Below are positions 1-7,725 of a stretch of 64,000 bases of DNA, one piece after another; the first letter of the stretch is position 1, and each line of letters begins with the position of its first letter. The position numbers and the translations under genes are program-made. This stretch comes from Henriciella sp. (GTDB lineage: Bacteria > Pseudomonadota > Alphaproteobacteria > Caulobacterales > Hyphomonadaceae). The stretch covers positions 1-64,000 of the forward strand of contig NZ_JAPYPG010000008.1 in assembly GCF_029937755.1 (NCBI RefSeq), written 5' to 3'. The notes beneath the pieces were generated by a model. The model made no database searches and was not told the DNA's origin. It saw only the letters and a list, made by a program, of their open reading frames with translations.

Positions 1-57
1 ATGTGTTAAGCCTGCCGCCAGCGTTCGTTCTGAGCCAGAATCAAACTCTCAGGTTGA
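1..57 (-). rRNA. rrs: 16S ribosomal RNA, 5' end only (gene continues off the left edge)
   Basis: Read on the minus strand, the segment contains the universal 16S 5' signature AGAGTTTGATTCTGGCTCAG followed directly by the conserved ACGAACGCTGGCGGCAGGC block typical of Alphaproteobacteria. The mature 5' end is placed near position 56-57 by comparison with the usual start of 16S molecules; the exact processing site cannot be read. Only about 57 bases are inside the window. The tandem promoters at 349-856 point into this gene. Confidence 0.95.
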
Positions 58-348
58 GTGTCCGATCTCTGACGAAAATCTGTCCGGGGAAAACCGGACA
101 GGAATTGCTGATTGCAATTTGCGTTTTGACGGGAAACCCTAATCACAAACTGACCGGCCGAAACCGGACACATTATGAAAAGGTATTTCCTTGAAACGCA
201 TTCGTCATGATCGTCGTGGAGCCTGAGGCTCCGCAAGCAATTCATGCCGCCTGCGTTTCTCTTCCTAATTCCTGCGATGTCAAACAGCCGGGCCGGAGCC
301 CTTAAAATCTCGTCAGCGGAACCGTGTGCCCCGCGTCGGAAGTGGCGG
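58..348 (-). other. rRNA operon leader between the proximal promoter and 16S
   Basis: About 290 bases separate the most proximal promoter from the 16S 5' end. The leader holds a perfect hairpin, CTGTCCGG (80-87) with CCGGACAG (94-101), and further CCGGACA-type repeats near 57-66 and 155-171 that could pair to form an RNase III processing stem. A TTGACA-like hexamer occurs near 279-284 on the minus strand without a good -10. I see no clear boxA antitermination motif. No convincing protein gene is present. Confidence 0.5.
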
Positions 349-377
349 CTTATATGGGCCACCGTTTTCCTCGTCAA
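349..377 (-). promoter_or_regulatory. rRNA promoter P1 (closest to 16S)
   Basis: On the minus strand: TTGACG (372-377), 17-bp spacer, TATAAG (349-354). The discriminator just downstream is GC-rich (CCGCC), as in stringently controlled rRNA promoters. A run of A upstream of the -35 could act as a proximal UP element. Confidence 0.8.
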
Positions 378-509
378 CACCCTTTTTTGCGCTTTCTGCA
401 GAACATCGCAGCGAACCGCGAAACCTGCAATTTTCAGCGCAGAACCGGGCTTTCGAATAGTGCCTCAAGGCACTCTCTCAACCAGGTGAGCGTCTCAGAA
501 GAGGGGCGG

Positions 510-538
510 CATATATGAGGCCGTCCGATCTTCGTCAA
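510..538 (-). promoter_or_regulatory. rRNA promoter P2
   Basis: Minus strand TTGACG (533-538), exactly 17 bp, TATATG (510-515), followed by a GC-rich CCGCC discriminator. Same arrangement as P1, one repeat unit upstream. Confidence 0.8.
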
Positions 539-668
539 CACCCTTTTCTGCACCTTCTGCAGCAGCCGGCGGGAAGCCGAAAATACCGCAGAATATAGAA
601 GCGCAAACCGTCACTCCGGGACACTTAAGATCCCTTCGCTCTGGCGGGTCGTTTCCAAGAAGAGGCGG

Positions 669-697
669 CTTTTATGGGCCACGCTCTGTCCCGTCAA
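669..697 (-). promoter_or_regulatory. rRNA promoter P3
   Basis: Minus strand TTGACG (692-697), 17 bp, TAAAAG (669-674), then CCGCC. It lies 159 bases upstream of P2. Confidence 0.78.
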
Positions 698-827
698 CAA
701 CCCTTCTGCACTTCCCTGCAGCTCTTGGGCAGAAGCCCCGAAACCGCAGTTTTAAAAGCACAAACCGGATCGGCGAGGTTTGTTATAAACCCCGTTTTTC
801 CGGTGGGTCTCTCCAGAAGGAGTGCGG

Positions 828-856
828 CTTCTATTCGCCGCCCTGCCCTCCGTCAA
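828..856 (-). promoter_or_regulatory. rRNA promoter P4
   Basis: Minus strand TTGACG (851-856), 17 bp, TAGAAG (828-833), then CCGCA. It lies 159 bases upstream of P3 and is the most distal copy that keeps both hexamers. Confidence 0.75.
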
Positions 857-987
857 CAACCCTTCTGCACTTCCTTGCAGAACAATGGCACAAAGGCCCT
901 ATCCCACAATTTACGCGCAAAACGCTGCCTTACCGAGCCGATACTTGTCGGCCCCGTGCAGACAGAGGCGTTTCAGATGGAAACGAC

Positions 988-1017
988 CATATAGAATCTG
1001 TTCGGGGTCTTTGGCAA
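988..1017 (-). promoter_or_regulatory. Possible degenerate fifth rRNA promoter
   Basis: Minus strand TTGCCA (1012-1017), 18-bp spacer, TATATG (988-993). The -10 is exactly 160 bases beyond that of P4, so it falls on the repeat register, but flanking similarity to the other units is poor and the -35 has drifted. Confidence 0.4.
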
Positions 1018-1044
1018 GCGGAAATGTCGCCTGAGCGGGGATTT

Positions 1045-1479
1045 TTAGCCGCCCTTGATGTACTCCGCCATGGCATCGGCCTCTGCCTTGTGTTCCTCGA
1101 TCTTCCATTTGACGAGGTCGCCAATGGAGATGATGCCCGCCAAACTCCCGTCACGTATGACCGGCAGGTGCCGGACCCGGCGATCGGTCATCCGCCCGAG
1201 GCACTGGTCGATCGTCTCCTGCGGGTTGGCCGTGATCACGCCACGCGTCATTGAATTTTCGACAGTCATCTGAAGCGCATCCGCGCCGTGGCGGGCCACC
1301 TGGCGCAAGATGTCCCTTTCGGAGAGCACGCCGGCAAGCCCGTCGCCATTCACGGCCACGACTGCGCCAATCTTGGCTTCATCCAGCAAACGGGCCGCTT
1401 CTGCCAGCGTCTTCGTGGCATCGATGGTGGTCACCTCACCGCCCTTGGTCTTCAGGATCTGCTCAATCAGCATCGACAT
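1045..1479 (-). CDS. CBS-domain pair protein
   Basis: A 144-residue protein made almost entirely of two CBS motifs (about residues 10-65 and 75-135), a Bateman module that usually binds adenine nucleotides or S-adenosyl ligands. The phrases LSERDILRQVA and GIISIGDLVKWKI mark the ends of the first and second CBS motif. There is no fused catalytic domain, so a regulatory or ligand-sensing role is likely but the target is unknown. It reads toward the rRNA operon on the same strand, and its stop lies just upstream of the promoter array. The start was chosen at the first ATG, preceded by an AGGGAGGAT-type ribosome binding site. Confidence 0.85.
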   Translation of the reverse strand: MSMLIEQILKTKGGEVTTIDATKTLAEAARLLDEAKIGAVVAVNGDGLAGVLSERDILRQVARHGADALQMTVENSMTRGVITANPQETIDQCLGRMTDRRVRHLPVIRDGSLAGIISIGDLVKWKIEEHKAEADAMAEYIKGG

Positions 1480-1667
1480 CCTCCCTGTTTATCATTGTTG
1501 CGGCACTCTATCACACGTGTGCGCGTGAGCGAAGGCGTGGCGAAAACAGGCCAAAGGCCGTCTCGTTTCGAAACATTACCGGCACGGCTTGGCTGCTGAA
1601 GCCGCAGCCGGGGGGCGGATGCCTGTTCCCCATACGCGCGAAAATGGGTCAGCGCGCTCTCCTGATC

Positions 1668-1683
1668 TGGCATGCGCATTGCA
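1668..1683 (+). promoter_or_regulatory. Sigma-54 (RpoN) type promoter upstream of hfaABD
   Basis: The sequence TGGCATGCGCATTGCA matches the -24/-12 consensus TGGCAC-N5-TTGCA with one mismatch and correct spacing (GG, 10 bases, GC). It lies 37 bases before the hfaA ATG, giving a predicted start near 1695. An enhancer-binding regulator would be expected; none is encoded here. Confidence 0.6.
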
Positions 1684-1719
1684 AACACCTCCTGCAACAA
1701 CCCCAAAAGGGATCGGCAG

Positions 1720-2139
1720 ATGAAACTTAGAACTGACATTCTTATAGGACTCGGCGGCCTGGCAGCCCTGACCGCGGTCGCGGTTACGCCTCCGGCCAAT
1801 GCGCAGGCAGCGTCCAGCGTCTCGGAGTTCGAACGTCCTTATGGCTTTGGTTATGGCCAGGAGCAGCAGCCCTACTCCGCCAGCGGTGGACGTGATGCCA
1901 ATGGCAACCGCGTCATCATCAACGGCCTGATCGAAGGCGGCACGGGCCTCGACACCAGCCTCTATACCGGCTGGGGTCAGACTGACGGCGCTTCCGGCAT
2001 GATCGGCACAGGCACTGCCATCGGCAACCAGCTCAATGTGATCACCAACGGCAACTACAACACGGTGATCATCGATTCCACGCAGATCAACAATGGCAAC
2101 CAGGACGTCGTCCTGAATGGGGAGCTCGACCTCCAATGA
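1720..2139 (+). CDS. hfaA: Holdfast anchoring protein HfaA
   Basis: A 139-residue exported protein with a signal peptide ending near the ANAQA site (about residue 30). The C-terminal half is rich in Asn, Gly and Gln with curlin-like phrases such as GNQLNVITNGNYNTVI. In Caulobacter, HfaA works with HfaB and HfaD to fix the polysaccharide holdfast to the cell pole and behaves like an amyloid subunit. The internal ATG at 1720 is preferred to an earlier ATG at 1672 because it begins the signal peptide and follows AAAGGGA. Its stop overlaps the hfaB start (ATGA), so the two are translationally coupled. The gene order hfaA-hfaB-hfaD strongly supports the call. Confidence 0.88.
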   Translation: MKLRTDILIGLGGLAALTAVAVTPPANAQAASSVSEFERPYGFGYGQEQQPYSASGGRDANGNRVIINGLIEGGTGLDTSLYTGWGQTDGASGMIGTGTAIGNQLNVITNGNYNTVIIDSTQINNGNQDVVLNGELDLQ

Positions 2140-3134
2140 AGACCTTTGCAACCCAGAAAAAAGCAAAGCGTAACGGCGCTATCGCTTTCGCGCTTTCGGC
2201 CGCTTTCCTCGCAGCTGGCTGTGTGACCCCGGTCGCCGGGCCGAGCGGACAGTACGCAAAGCCGATCGGCAACGCTCCGGTGACCCCCAACCCGACGCCT
2301 TATTCCGAAGGCCTGGTCTGCATGGGTCACTATGCCCGGACCTCCGGCTACCGCGCTCCGAAGATCGCTGTTGGTCGCATCCTCGACTATACCGGCAAGG
2401 CTGACCTCGAAGGTGGCCGCCGCGTCACACAGGGCGCCTCGCTGATGGCCATCTCCGCTTTCGCAAAGTCGGGAGCCCGTCTTGTCGAACGTTTTGACAC
2501 GTCCGTTTCCGAGCTTGAGCTGAAATATGCCAACAACAAGCTGATCGGCGACGAGCAGCCGGACAATTTCCGCAAGATCACGGCCGGCTCCATTCCGGGC
2601 TCCGACTTCTACCTCGTCGGCGGCATCACGGAGCTGAACTACAATATTCGCTCTATCGGCGCCGATGTCTTCGCTGGCGATCTCGATCCACTGGACACCA
2701 AGGGCTCCATTGGCGGCAAGATGTACGTCATCAATGTCGGCCTGGACCTTCGCCTCGTCGATACCGAATCGCTCGAGGTCGTCGACGTGATCTCCTACCA
2801 GAAGCAGATCATCGGCCGCGAAATCTCGCTTGGTGTCTTCGACTTCGCCAATGGCAACGTTTTCGACGTTGGTGTGGGGGGACGCGCGCAGGAGCCAATC
2901 CAGCTCGCGATTCGCTCCGTCGTCGAACGCGCGGTTCTGGAAATGATGGCGAATCTCTATGCCGTCCCGTCCAGCGATGTTTGCGACGCCACCAGGGGCG
3001 CCATCTCGACGAATGGCACGACCGGTGACTTCGAACCGTTCGGCGGCTCCCTCGAGGACTATAATGGCCCTTCGCGTGAGCAGGTCGCCGCCTGGCACGA
3101 CAAGCGCGACCCCGTCCTGCGCGGCCGCAACTAG
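2136..3134 (+). CDS. hfaB: Holdfast anchor outer-membrane lipoprotein HfaB (CsgG family)
   Basis: A 332-residue CsgG-type secretion channel subunit. The N terminus is a lipoprotein signal with lipobox LAAGC, placing Cys near residue 29. The body carries CsgG-like segments: KIAVGRILDYTGK, a central SGARLVERFD block and a RLVDTESLEVVDV strand near residue 215. CsgG family members form the outer-membrane pore through which curli, or HfaA and HfaD, reach the surface. It sits between hfaA (4-base overlap) and hfaD (39-base gap). Identification as HfaB rather than a generic CsgG rests on this operon order. Confidence 0.9.
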   Translation: MKTFATQKKAKRNGAIAFALSAAFLAAGCVTPVAGPSGQYAKPIGNAPVTPNPTPYSEGLVCMGHYARTSGYRAPKIAVGRILDYTGKADLEGGRRVTQGASLMAISAFAKSGARLVERFDTSVSELELKYANNKLIGDEQPDNFRKITAGSIPGSDFYLVGGITELNYNIRSIGADVFAGDLDPLDTKGSIGGKMYVINVGLDLRLVDTESLEVVDVISYQKQIIGREISLGVFDFANGNVFDVGVGGRAQEPIQLAIRSVVERAVLEMMANLYAVPSSDVCDATRGAISTNGTTGDFEPFGGSLEDYNGPSREQVAAWHDKRDPVLRGRN

Positions 3135-3173
3135 GCCGCCCTTCAGGCCCGTCCCACATCACAGGAGTTTGAC

Positions 3174-4415
3174 ATGATCAGGTCCACTTCGAAAATCGCC
3201 CTCCTCGCCTCGTTTTCCGTTGCCGTCTCCGGCGCGGTGGCGGCAGCCCAGGACAGCGATCCGAATGCCGGTACGATCGACCAGGTCCAGCTCAACGATG
3301 TCTGGGCCGAGATGGACGTCTATGTCCCGGCATATACCGGACAGGCCGCTTCGACCTCGACCGCTGTCGGTAACAATGCAGCTGCGCTTCGCATCTCCGG
3401 TGACGTATCCAGCGAGATTTCGCAGGACTTCGATGCCAGTGCATCTGCCGTAAACGGCCTGCGCGGCTATGCAGCCGGCACGGCCCTCGCCACGACGACG
3501 GCCTATGGTAACGCATCTTCCGGCGGCACCGATTACGGCAACAATACCTACCGCGCGCAGCAGAACGCCGCCGGTAGCATCGATGCGCAGACAAGAGTCG
3601 AACTCGCCGGTGCCTATGACGGCGCCGCCGCAACGACCGCCATCGCGAACGTCTCAAGCACCGATAACAATTTCGGCGAGAGCGACACCGACCAGGTCCA
3701 GCAGAGCGCCGCCAATGTCAGCGCCGAGACCGATGCCGACATGGCGATCAACGGTTATTATGCCAGCTTCGCAACGACTGCCGGCGCAAATGCGACCTCG
3801 GCCACCGGCTATACCAGCACCAGCACGAATCGCGCCCGTCAGACGACAGCCGCCGGCTCGACCGTCCAGGCATCAACCGATGTCTATATGCAGGACGGCA
3901 CGAATGTCAGCTCGGTGACCAATGCCTTCGGCAATTCCGCGACGGTCAACAATGAGTGGGGCTATGCCACGCTCGGCCAGGAAGGCGCGCCGACCGAGCA
4001 GACCAATGGAGCCGATGTGGACGCCCAGAGCTGGGTGACGCTCGACCAGTGGTCGGGCTATGCGACCTCCTCGGCTTATGGCGTCGGCAACTCCGCGCTC
4101 ATCTCCAATGTCGGTTCCGACACAGTCATGTATGCCAACCAGACCAATGATGGCACGGTGGGCAGCCAGGCGAGCTTCAGCGGCCAGTCATGGACGGGCG
4201 GCACCGGCAGCGTCGCGGCAACCTCCATCGGCAACGCCGCCACAGCGACCGTCTGCAATTATTGTAGCGATGCGGCTGTCGGCGGCCGGGTCAACCAGAC
4301 GAACAATGGCCAGGTCTATGCCTACGGCCAGGCCAGCAGCACCTATGGCAACGCGATCACAGGATCGGCGACAGCTATCGGTAACGCGGCCACCATCCAA
4401 TCAGCCGGGGATTAG
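3174..4415 (+). CDS. hfaD: Holdfast anchoring protein HfaD, repeat-rich surface adhesin
   Basis: A 413-residue secreted protein with a signal peptide (about residues 1-25, AVAAA). The mature chain is nearly all Ala, Gly, Ser, Thr, Asn and Gln, built from imperfect repeats of about 50 residues. A Q-x-N/A-x-G-x-V-x-A type core recurs near residues 38, 129, 176, 223, 276, 323 and 375, alternating with T-A-x-G-N-A segments. This pattern suggests a stacked beta fold, as in curli subunits. Only two Cys (CNYC) occur, near residue 361. The start follows CAGGAG by eight bases. It is the last hfa gene, and a strong terminator follows at 4450. Confidence 0.88.
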   Translation: MIRSTSKIALLASFSVAVSGAVAAAQDSDPNAGTIDQVQLNDVWAEMDVYVPAYTGQAASTSTAVGNNAAALRISGDVSSEISQDFDASASAVNGLRGYAAGTALATTTAYGNASSGGTDYGNNTYRAQQNAAGSIDAQTRVELAGAYDGAAATTAIANVSSTDNNFGESDTDQVQQSAANVSAETDADMAINGYYASFATTAGANATSATGYTSTSTNRARQTTAAGSTVQASTDVYMQDGTNVSSVTNAFGNSATVNNEWGYATLGQEGAPTEQTNGADVDAQSWVTLDQWSGYATSSAYGVGNSALISNVGSDTVMYANQTNDGTVGSQASFSGQSWTGGTGSVAATSIGNAATATVCNYCSDAAVGGRVNQTNNGQVYAYGQASSTYGNAITGSATAIGNAATIQSAGD

Positions 4416-4449
4416 TCAGCCCTCCGGTTGTGGATCTGCCGATCCAGGA

Positions 4450-4487
4450 AAGCCCCTGCCCCCTCGCAAGCGGCAGGGGCTTTTTTT
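4450..4487 (+). terminator. Intrinsic terminator of the hfaABD operon
   Basis: An 11-bp perfect stem, AAGCCCCTGCC (4450-4460) with GGCAGGGGCTT (4472-4482), followed by a T run to 4487. Confidence 0.9.
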
Positions 4488-4515
4488 GTCTCTGGACCTC
4501 TGCAGGCTGCGGTTT

Positions 4516-4917
4516 ATGTCCATCAGCATGTTGATACGACTTTTCCTTGCTTTGATTGCCATCCTCTTTGTTGCCTTCGGCCTGTGGTCGATTTCCGATC
4601 CGATTGGGATGACAAGCCAGCTCGGCGTTACCGTCGGCGGGCCAAGTGCGGCGTTCGAGATGCGCGGTGTTTTCGGTGGCGTCAGTCTGGGCGCGGCTAC
4701 GCTGACCGCTGCCGGGGCGATCAACCCGTCCCGTTTCCAGCGTCCGGCGCTCTATTTTCTACTGGCGTATATGGGCGGGTATACTCTCTCGCGGCTGATC
4801 TCGCTCATCCTCGGCGACAGCGCCACATCCAGCGGCTGGATCTTCGCCGGGTTTGAAGTGCTGAGCTTCCTGCTCGCCGGCCTCGCGCTTCGCGCCAGCA
4901 ACCGCCCGCAAGCCTGA
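4516..4917 (+). CDS. Small four-helix membrane protein, DUF4345-like
   Basis: A 133-residue protein with about four hydrophobic segments: residues 5-25, about 40-62, 73-95 and 105-125. The opening (helix, then FGLWSISDPIGM) resembles DUF4345 proteins, which have no assigned function. The start is the ATG at 4516; a second ATG four codons later (4528) is equally possible. An intrinsic terminator separates it from hfaD, so it is probably a separate unit, and it converges on the TonB receptor. The family call is tentative. Confidence 0.6.
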   Translation: MSISMLIRLFLALIAILFVAFGLWSISDPIGMTSQLGVTVGGPSAAFEMRGVFGGVSLGAATLTAAGAINPSRFQRPALYFLLAYMGGYTLSRLISLILGDSATSSGWIFAGFEVLSFLLAGLALRASNRPQA

Positions 4918-4925
4918 CAAAGAAA

Positions 4926-4949
4926 AAGCCCCGCCGGCTGGCGGGGCTT
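4926..4949. terminator. Shared terminator between convergent genes
   Basis: Stem AAGCCCCGCC (4926-4935) with GGCGGGGCTT (4940-4949), four-base loop. The minus-strand transcript has the better U tract, so it probably serves the TonB receptor as well as the small membrane protein. Confidence 0.8.
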
Positions 4950-4973
4950 CTCCGTTCAGACGTGTTGCAAGGT

Positions 4974-7511
4974 CTAGAAATTGACCTTGAGTTCAGCGCC
5001 ATACATGGCCGGCATTCCCGGATAGACGGCATTGGTGCCCGTCTGCTCCGGCACGCCAAAGGCAGCCATGTTGTAGTTTTCATCCGTGATGTTCTCACCG
5101 AAGATGGAGAACTCCCAGCGGCCATCCGCCGACTGGACACCTGCACGCGCACCGACGAGCACGTAGCCGTCATTATCGGTCACGCCACGCGAAGTCTCCG
5201 AAAGAGCGGCCTCGGAGTTATAGCGCGCATTAAGGTGAAAGAGACCATCAAGGGAATCGGTGATCCCGAACAGATAGGTCCCGGTCCCCGTCACGACATG
5301 CTCAGGCACGTTGACCAGCTGGACACCGCCAGCGGCAAGTTCGCTGAAGCCACCGACACCATCCGGCGCCAGGATCGCCTCTTTCCGTTCTGCCTTCGTA
5401 TAGGCGTAACCCGCCTGAAGGGTCAGACCCTCGATCGGCGAAACGGAACTGTCGAGTTCGAGACCGTAGCTTTCAACATCGGAGTTGAAGGTCCGGAAGT
5501 TGGAGCCACTGAACAGGTTCTCCTGGAAGTCGGAAACTTCCTGATAGAAGATTGCGCCGTTCAGGGTTGCGCTAAGATCCGGGAAGCTGGCCTTCCAGCC
5601 AAGTTCGTAGGCATCGACGGTCTCACCCTCGAACTGAAGATCCGACGGTTGCGCACCATCACCCCCGAACAGGACACTGTCGAAGCCCTGACGGTCGAGG
5701 TTGTAACCGCCAGCCTTGTAGCCCCGCGAATAGGACGCATAGCTCATGAAGTCCGGCGTGAACTCATAGGCGAGCTTGGCCGTACCGGTGAGCTGCGTGT
5801 CGTCGAAGCTGCCGGTGTCCGTACCGTTGAACTCGGTATTGATCGCCGGGTTACAGACGAGCAGCGCCAGCTGGCCAAGGGCCTGGGCGACGCCGGGCTG
5901 GGCAGCGAAGAAACTGCACGGCGTGACCGTGCCGTTGAGATCGTACTGGACTTCCTTCTCTTCATAGTTGCCACGAAGACCGAGCGTGGCCGTAAGACGG
6001 TCCGTGAGCGCGATCTCATTGTGGGTGAAAACAGCGAAGGCATTCGTCGTCTGCTCCCAGTTATCGCTGTTCTGGCCTTGCCCATCCTGGAAACCGGGGA
6101 TGAAGAAGGGCACAGATCCCGGCGTTCCGGGCGGCACGGGCGTACCGGTCAGCGGATTGATATTGCCGAGCAGGGACGGAACGGCCGTACCGGTCGGGTC
6201 GAGGCTGCCAAACACCTGGCCGCCGGCCGCGCCGAAGGCGACAAGGTCGGTGTAGAGATTTGCCTGCGTGCCAACGCGGATCGTGTCGGTATAGGTCGTC
6301 TCCTGGTTCATGTAGAAGGCACCGACGAGCCAGTCGACCATGCCATAGGTGTCCTGCAGACGGACTTCCTGGGTGAAGGTCTTGTCGCCGATGGTCGTAC
6401 CGTCGCGATAAGCGCGGTCGATACCGGAGAAGTCGATATCCTGGTCGCGAAGGGCATCCCAGTCACGATAGGATGTGATGGACACGAAGTTCGCGCCGCC
6501 GAAGAATTCGTTGCGGTACTCGGCGGACACGCCCCACTCCTCGACATCGTCGGAAACGTCACGGTTGGGCGAAATCGCGACCTTGAGGTCTTCAGGGTCA
6601 GCATCGGCAATACCGATCAGGCCGGCCATGCCCGCACCCGCATTCACTGCGGCACCGAGAGGGCCCGGATTGAAGTTCACGCCGACACAGCAATCCTCAT
6701 TGGTCTTCGCAAAGTCGCCGATCAGGCGCAGGCTGGCCTCGTCCTTTTCGAAGAGAAGCTGGCCACGCATCAGGAAGCGGTCGAGATTGTTGAACTCGCG
6801 GTCGGAATTCACGTCGTCGATGTAACCATCACGCGCGCGACGAAGCACATCCACCCGCGCGGCGACATTGTCGGCGATCGGGCCGGTTACCATCGCCTCG
6901 ACATCATACATGTTGTAGTTGCCGGCGCCGACCTTCACGTAACCTTCTGGCGAGAATTGCGGCTTTGCGGTGTTGATCGAGACCACACCGGCCGACGTGT
7001 TGCGCCCAAACAGCGTGCCCTGCGGACCACGCAGGACTTCGAGGCTCTGCAGCTCCGGCATTTCAGCAAGCGCGATACCGGTCTTGGTGCGGAAGACACC
7101 ATCGATCACAACGCCGACAGCCGGCTCAAAGCCTGGATTGTTGGACCCTGTCCCGACACCGCGAATGGAAATGCTCGTGCCGGATGCCGCCGACTCGGTC
7201 TGTGAAATCTGCACAGACGGGGCGAGCTGTTCGATATCGTTGAGCCGGGTTACGCCGGAATCTTCCAGCAATGCCGAATCAAACGCGGTTACCGAAACGG
7301 GAACGTCCTGAACGGTGACGCCTTCGCGGCGGGTCGCCTCGACGACGACAGAGTTCAGGCGGCGCTGGGTTTCCTGGCCTTCCTCATCCTGGGCCTGAGC
7401 GATCGCAGCCGGTGCAGCAGCGATGACGGCACTCAGGCCGACACTGAGGCACAAGGCGGTTTTCAGCGAACAAAAAGGGTTCGCAGCTCTGGGAGCTAAC
7501 TTCATTCTCAC
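4974..7511 (-). CDS. TonB-dependent outer-membrane receptor
   Basis: An 845-residue receptor. It has a signal peptide (about residues 1-40), a TonB-box-like VVVEA near residue 54, a plug domain (about 60-165, with the LRGPQGTLFGRN and GVVSINT motifs typical of the family) and a beta-barrel ending in a terminal aromatic residue (ELKVNF), as expected for BAM-dependent insertion. It would take up a siderophore, vitamin B12, a carbohydrate or another scarce substrate using the proton motive force. No neighbouring transport or catabolic genes reveal the ligand. The barrel has two Cys-containing loop stretches (DCCVG near residue 274, and around residues 525-545). Confidence 0.92.
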   Translation of the reverse strand: MRMKLAPRAANPFCSLKTALCLSVGLSAVIAAAPAAIAQAQDEEGQETQRRLNSVVVEATRREGVTVQDVPVSVTAFDSALLEDSGVTRLNDIEQLAPSVQISQTESAASGTSISIRGVGTGSNNPGFEPAVGVVIDGVFRTKTGIALAEMPELQSLEVLRGPQGTLFGRNTSAGVVSINTAKPQFSPEGYVKVGAGNYNMYDVEAMVTGPIADNVAARVDVLRRARDGYIDDVNSDREFNNLDRFLMRGQLLFEKDEASLRLIGDFAKTNEDCCVGVNFNPGPLGAAVNAGAGMAGLIGIADADPEDLKVAISPNRDVSDDVEEWGVSAEYRNEFFGGANFVSITSYRDWDALRDQDIDFSGIDRAYRDGTTIGDKTFTQEVRLQDTYGMVDWLVGAFYMNQETTYTDTIRVGTQANLYTDLVAFGAAGGQVFGSLDPTGTAVPSLLGNINPLTGTPVPPGTPGSVPFFIPGFQDGQGQNSDNWEQTTNAFAVFTHNEIALTDRLTATLGLRGNYEEKEVQYDLNGTVTPCSFFAAQPGVAQALGQLALLVCNPAINTEFNGTDTGSFDDTQLTGTAKLAYEFTPDFMSYASYSRGYKAGGYNLDRQGFDSVLFGGDGAQPSDLQFEGETVDAYELGWKASFPDLSATLNGAIFYQEVSDFQENLFSGSNFRTFNSDVESYGLELDSSVSPIEGLTLQAGYAYTKAERKEAILAPDGVGGFSELAAGGVQLVNVPEHVVTGTGTYLFGITDSLDGLFHLNARYNSEAALSETSRGVTDNDGYVLVGARAGVQSADGRWEFSIFGENITDENYNMAAFGVPEQTGTNAVYPGMPAMYGAELKVNF

Positions 7512-7650
7512 GTCTCCTAATGTGTATATTTTGTTATTATTCGAGTCTTTGACATACTCTCGTTGAGGTGTAACAAAGCCATGCAGTTACGCAAGACGGA
7601 TAAGTTGTCACACAGCAAATAGGCACAATCCCTATCAACGTTAGACATTG

Positions 7651-7685
7651 AAAAGCCCCCACCTTTCGGCAGGGGCTTTTTGTGT
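7651..7685 (-). terminator. Intrinsic terminator downstream of the Gly/Cys-rich protein gene
   Basis: Stem AAAAGCCCC (7651-7659) with GGGGCTTTT (7672-7680). It is symmetric, with A/T runs on both sides. The only gene reading into it is the minus-strand gene ending at 7726. Confidence 0.75.
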
Positions 7686-7725
7686 TTTCGGTTACTGAAG
7701 AAAGACTTGGTCGTCCCTTGCTGGA

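Larger units (their letters stand above)
341..980. repeat. Four tandem copies of a degenerate ~160-bp repeat carrying rRNA promoters
   Basis: Units begin near 341, 501, 661 and 821. Each starts with a GGCGGC-type block, then a -10/-35 pair on the minus strand, a conserved CCCTT(T/C)TGC-N4-6-TGCAG segment and an A/T-rich stretch around AACCGCA/TTTT/AGCGCA. The -10 elements lie 161, 159 and 159 bases apart. The copies differ at many positions but share hexamers and spacing, so the array looks like old duplications held by selection on the promoter. A weaker fifth -10/-35 pair sits one period further out at 988-1017. Confidence 0.85.

Noticed and set aside
244-994. Several short plus-strand open frames in the rRNA upstream region
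   Set aside because: They lie within the promoter repeats and leader, repeat with the 160-bp unit, and have no ribosome binding sites or family features.
2055-3098. Long minus-strand open frame across hfaB
   Set aside because: Opposes a CsgG-family gene in a coherent hfa operon; no homology features of its own.
4962-7205. Open frame of about 747 codons opposite the TonB receptor
   Set aside because: Antisense shadow; no recognisable domain, and the receptor on the minus strand has every expected family motif.
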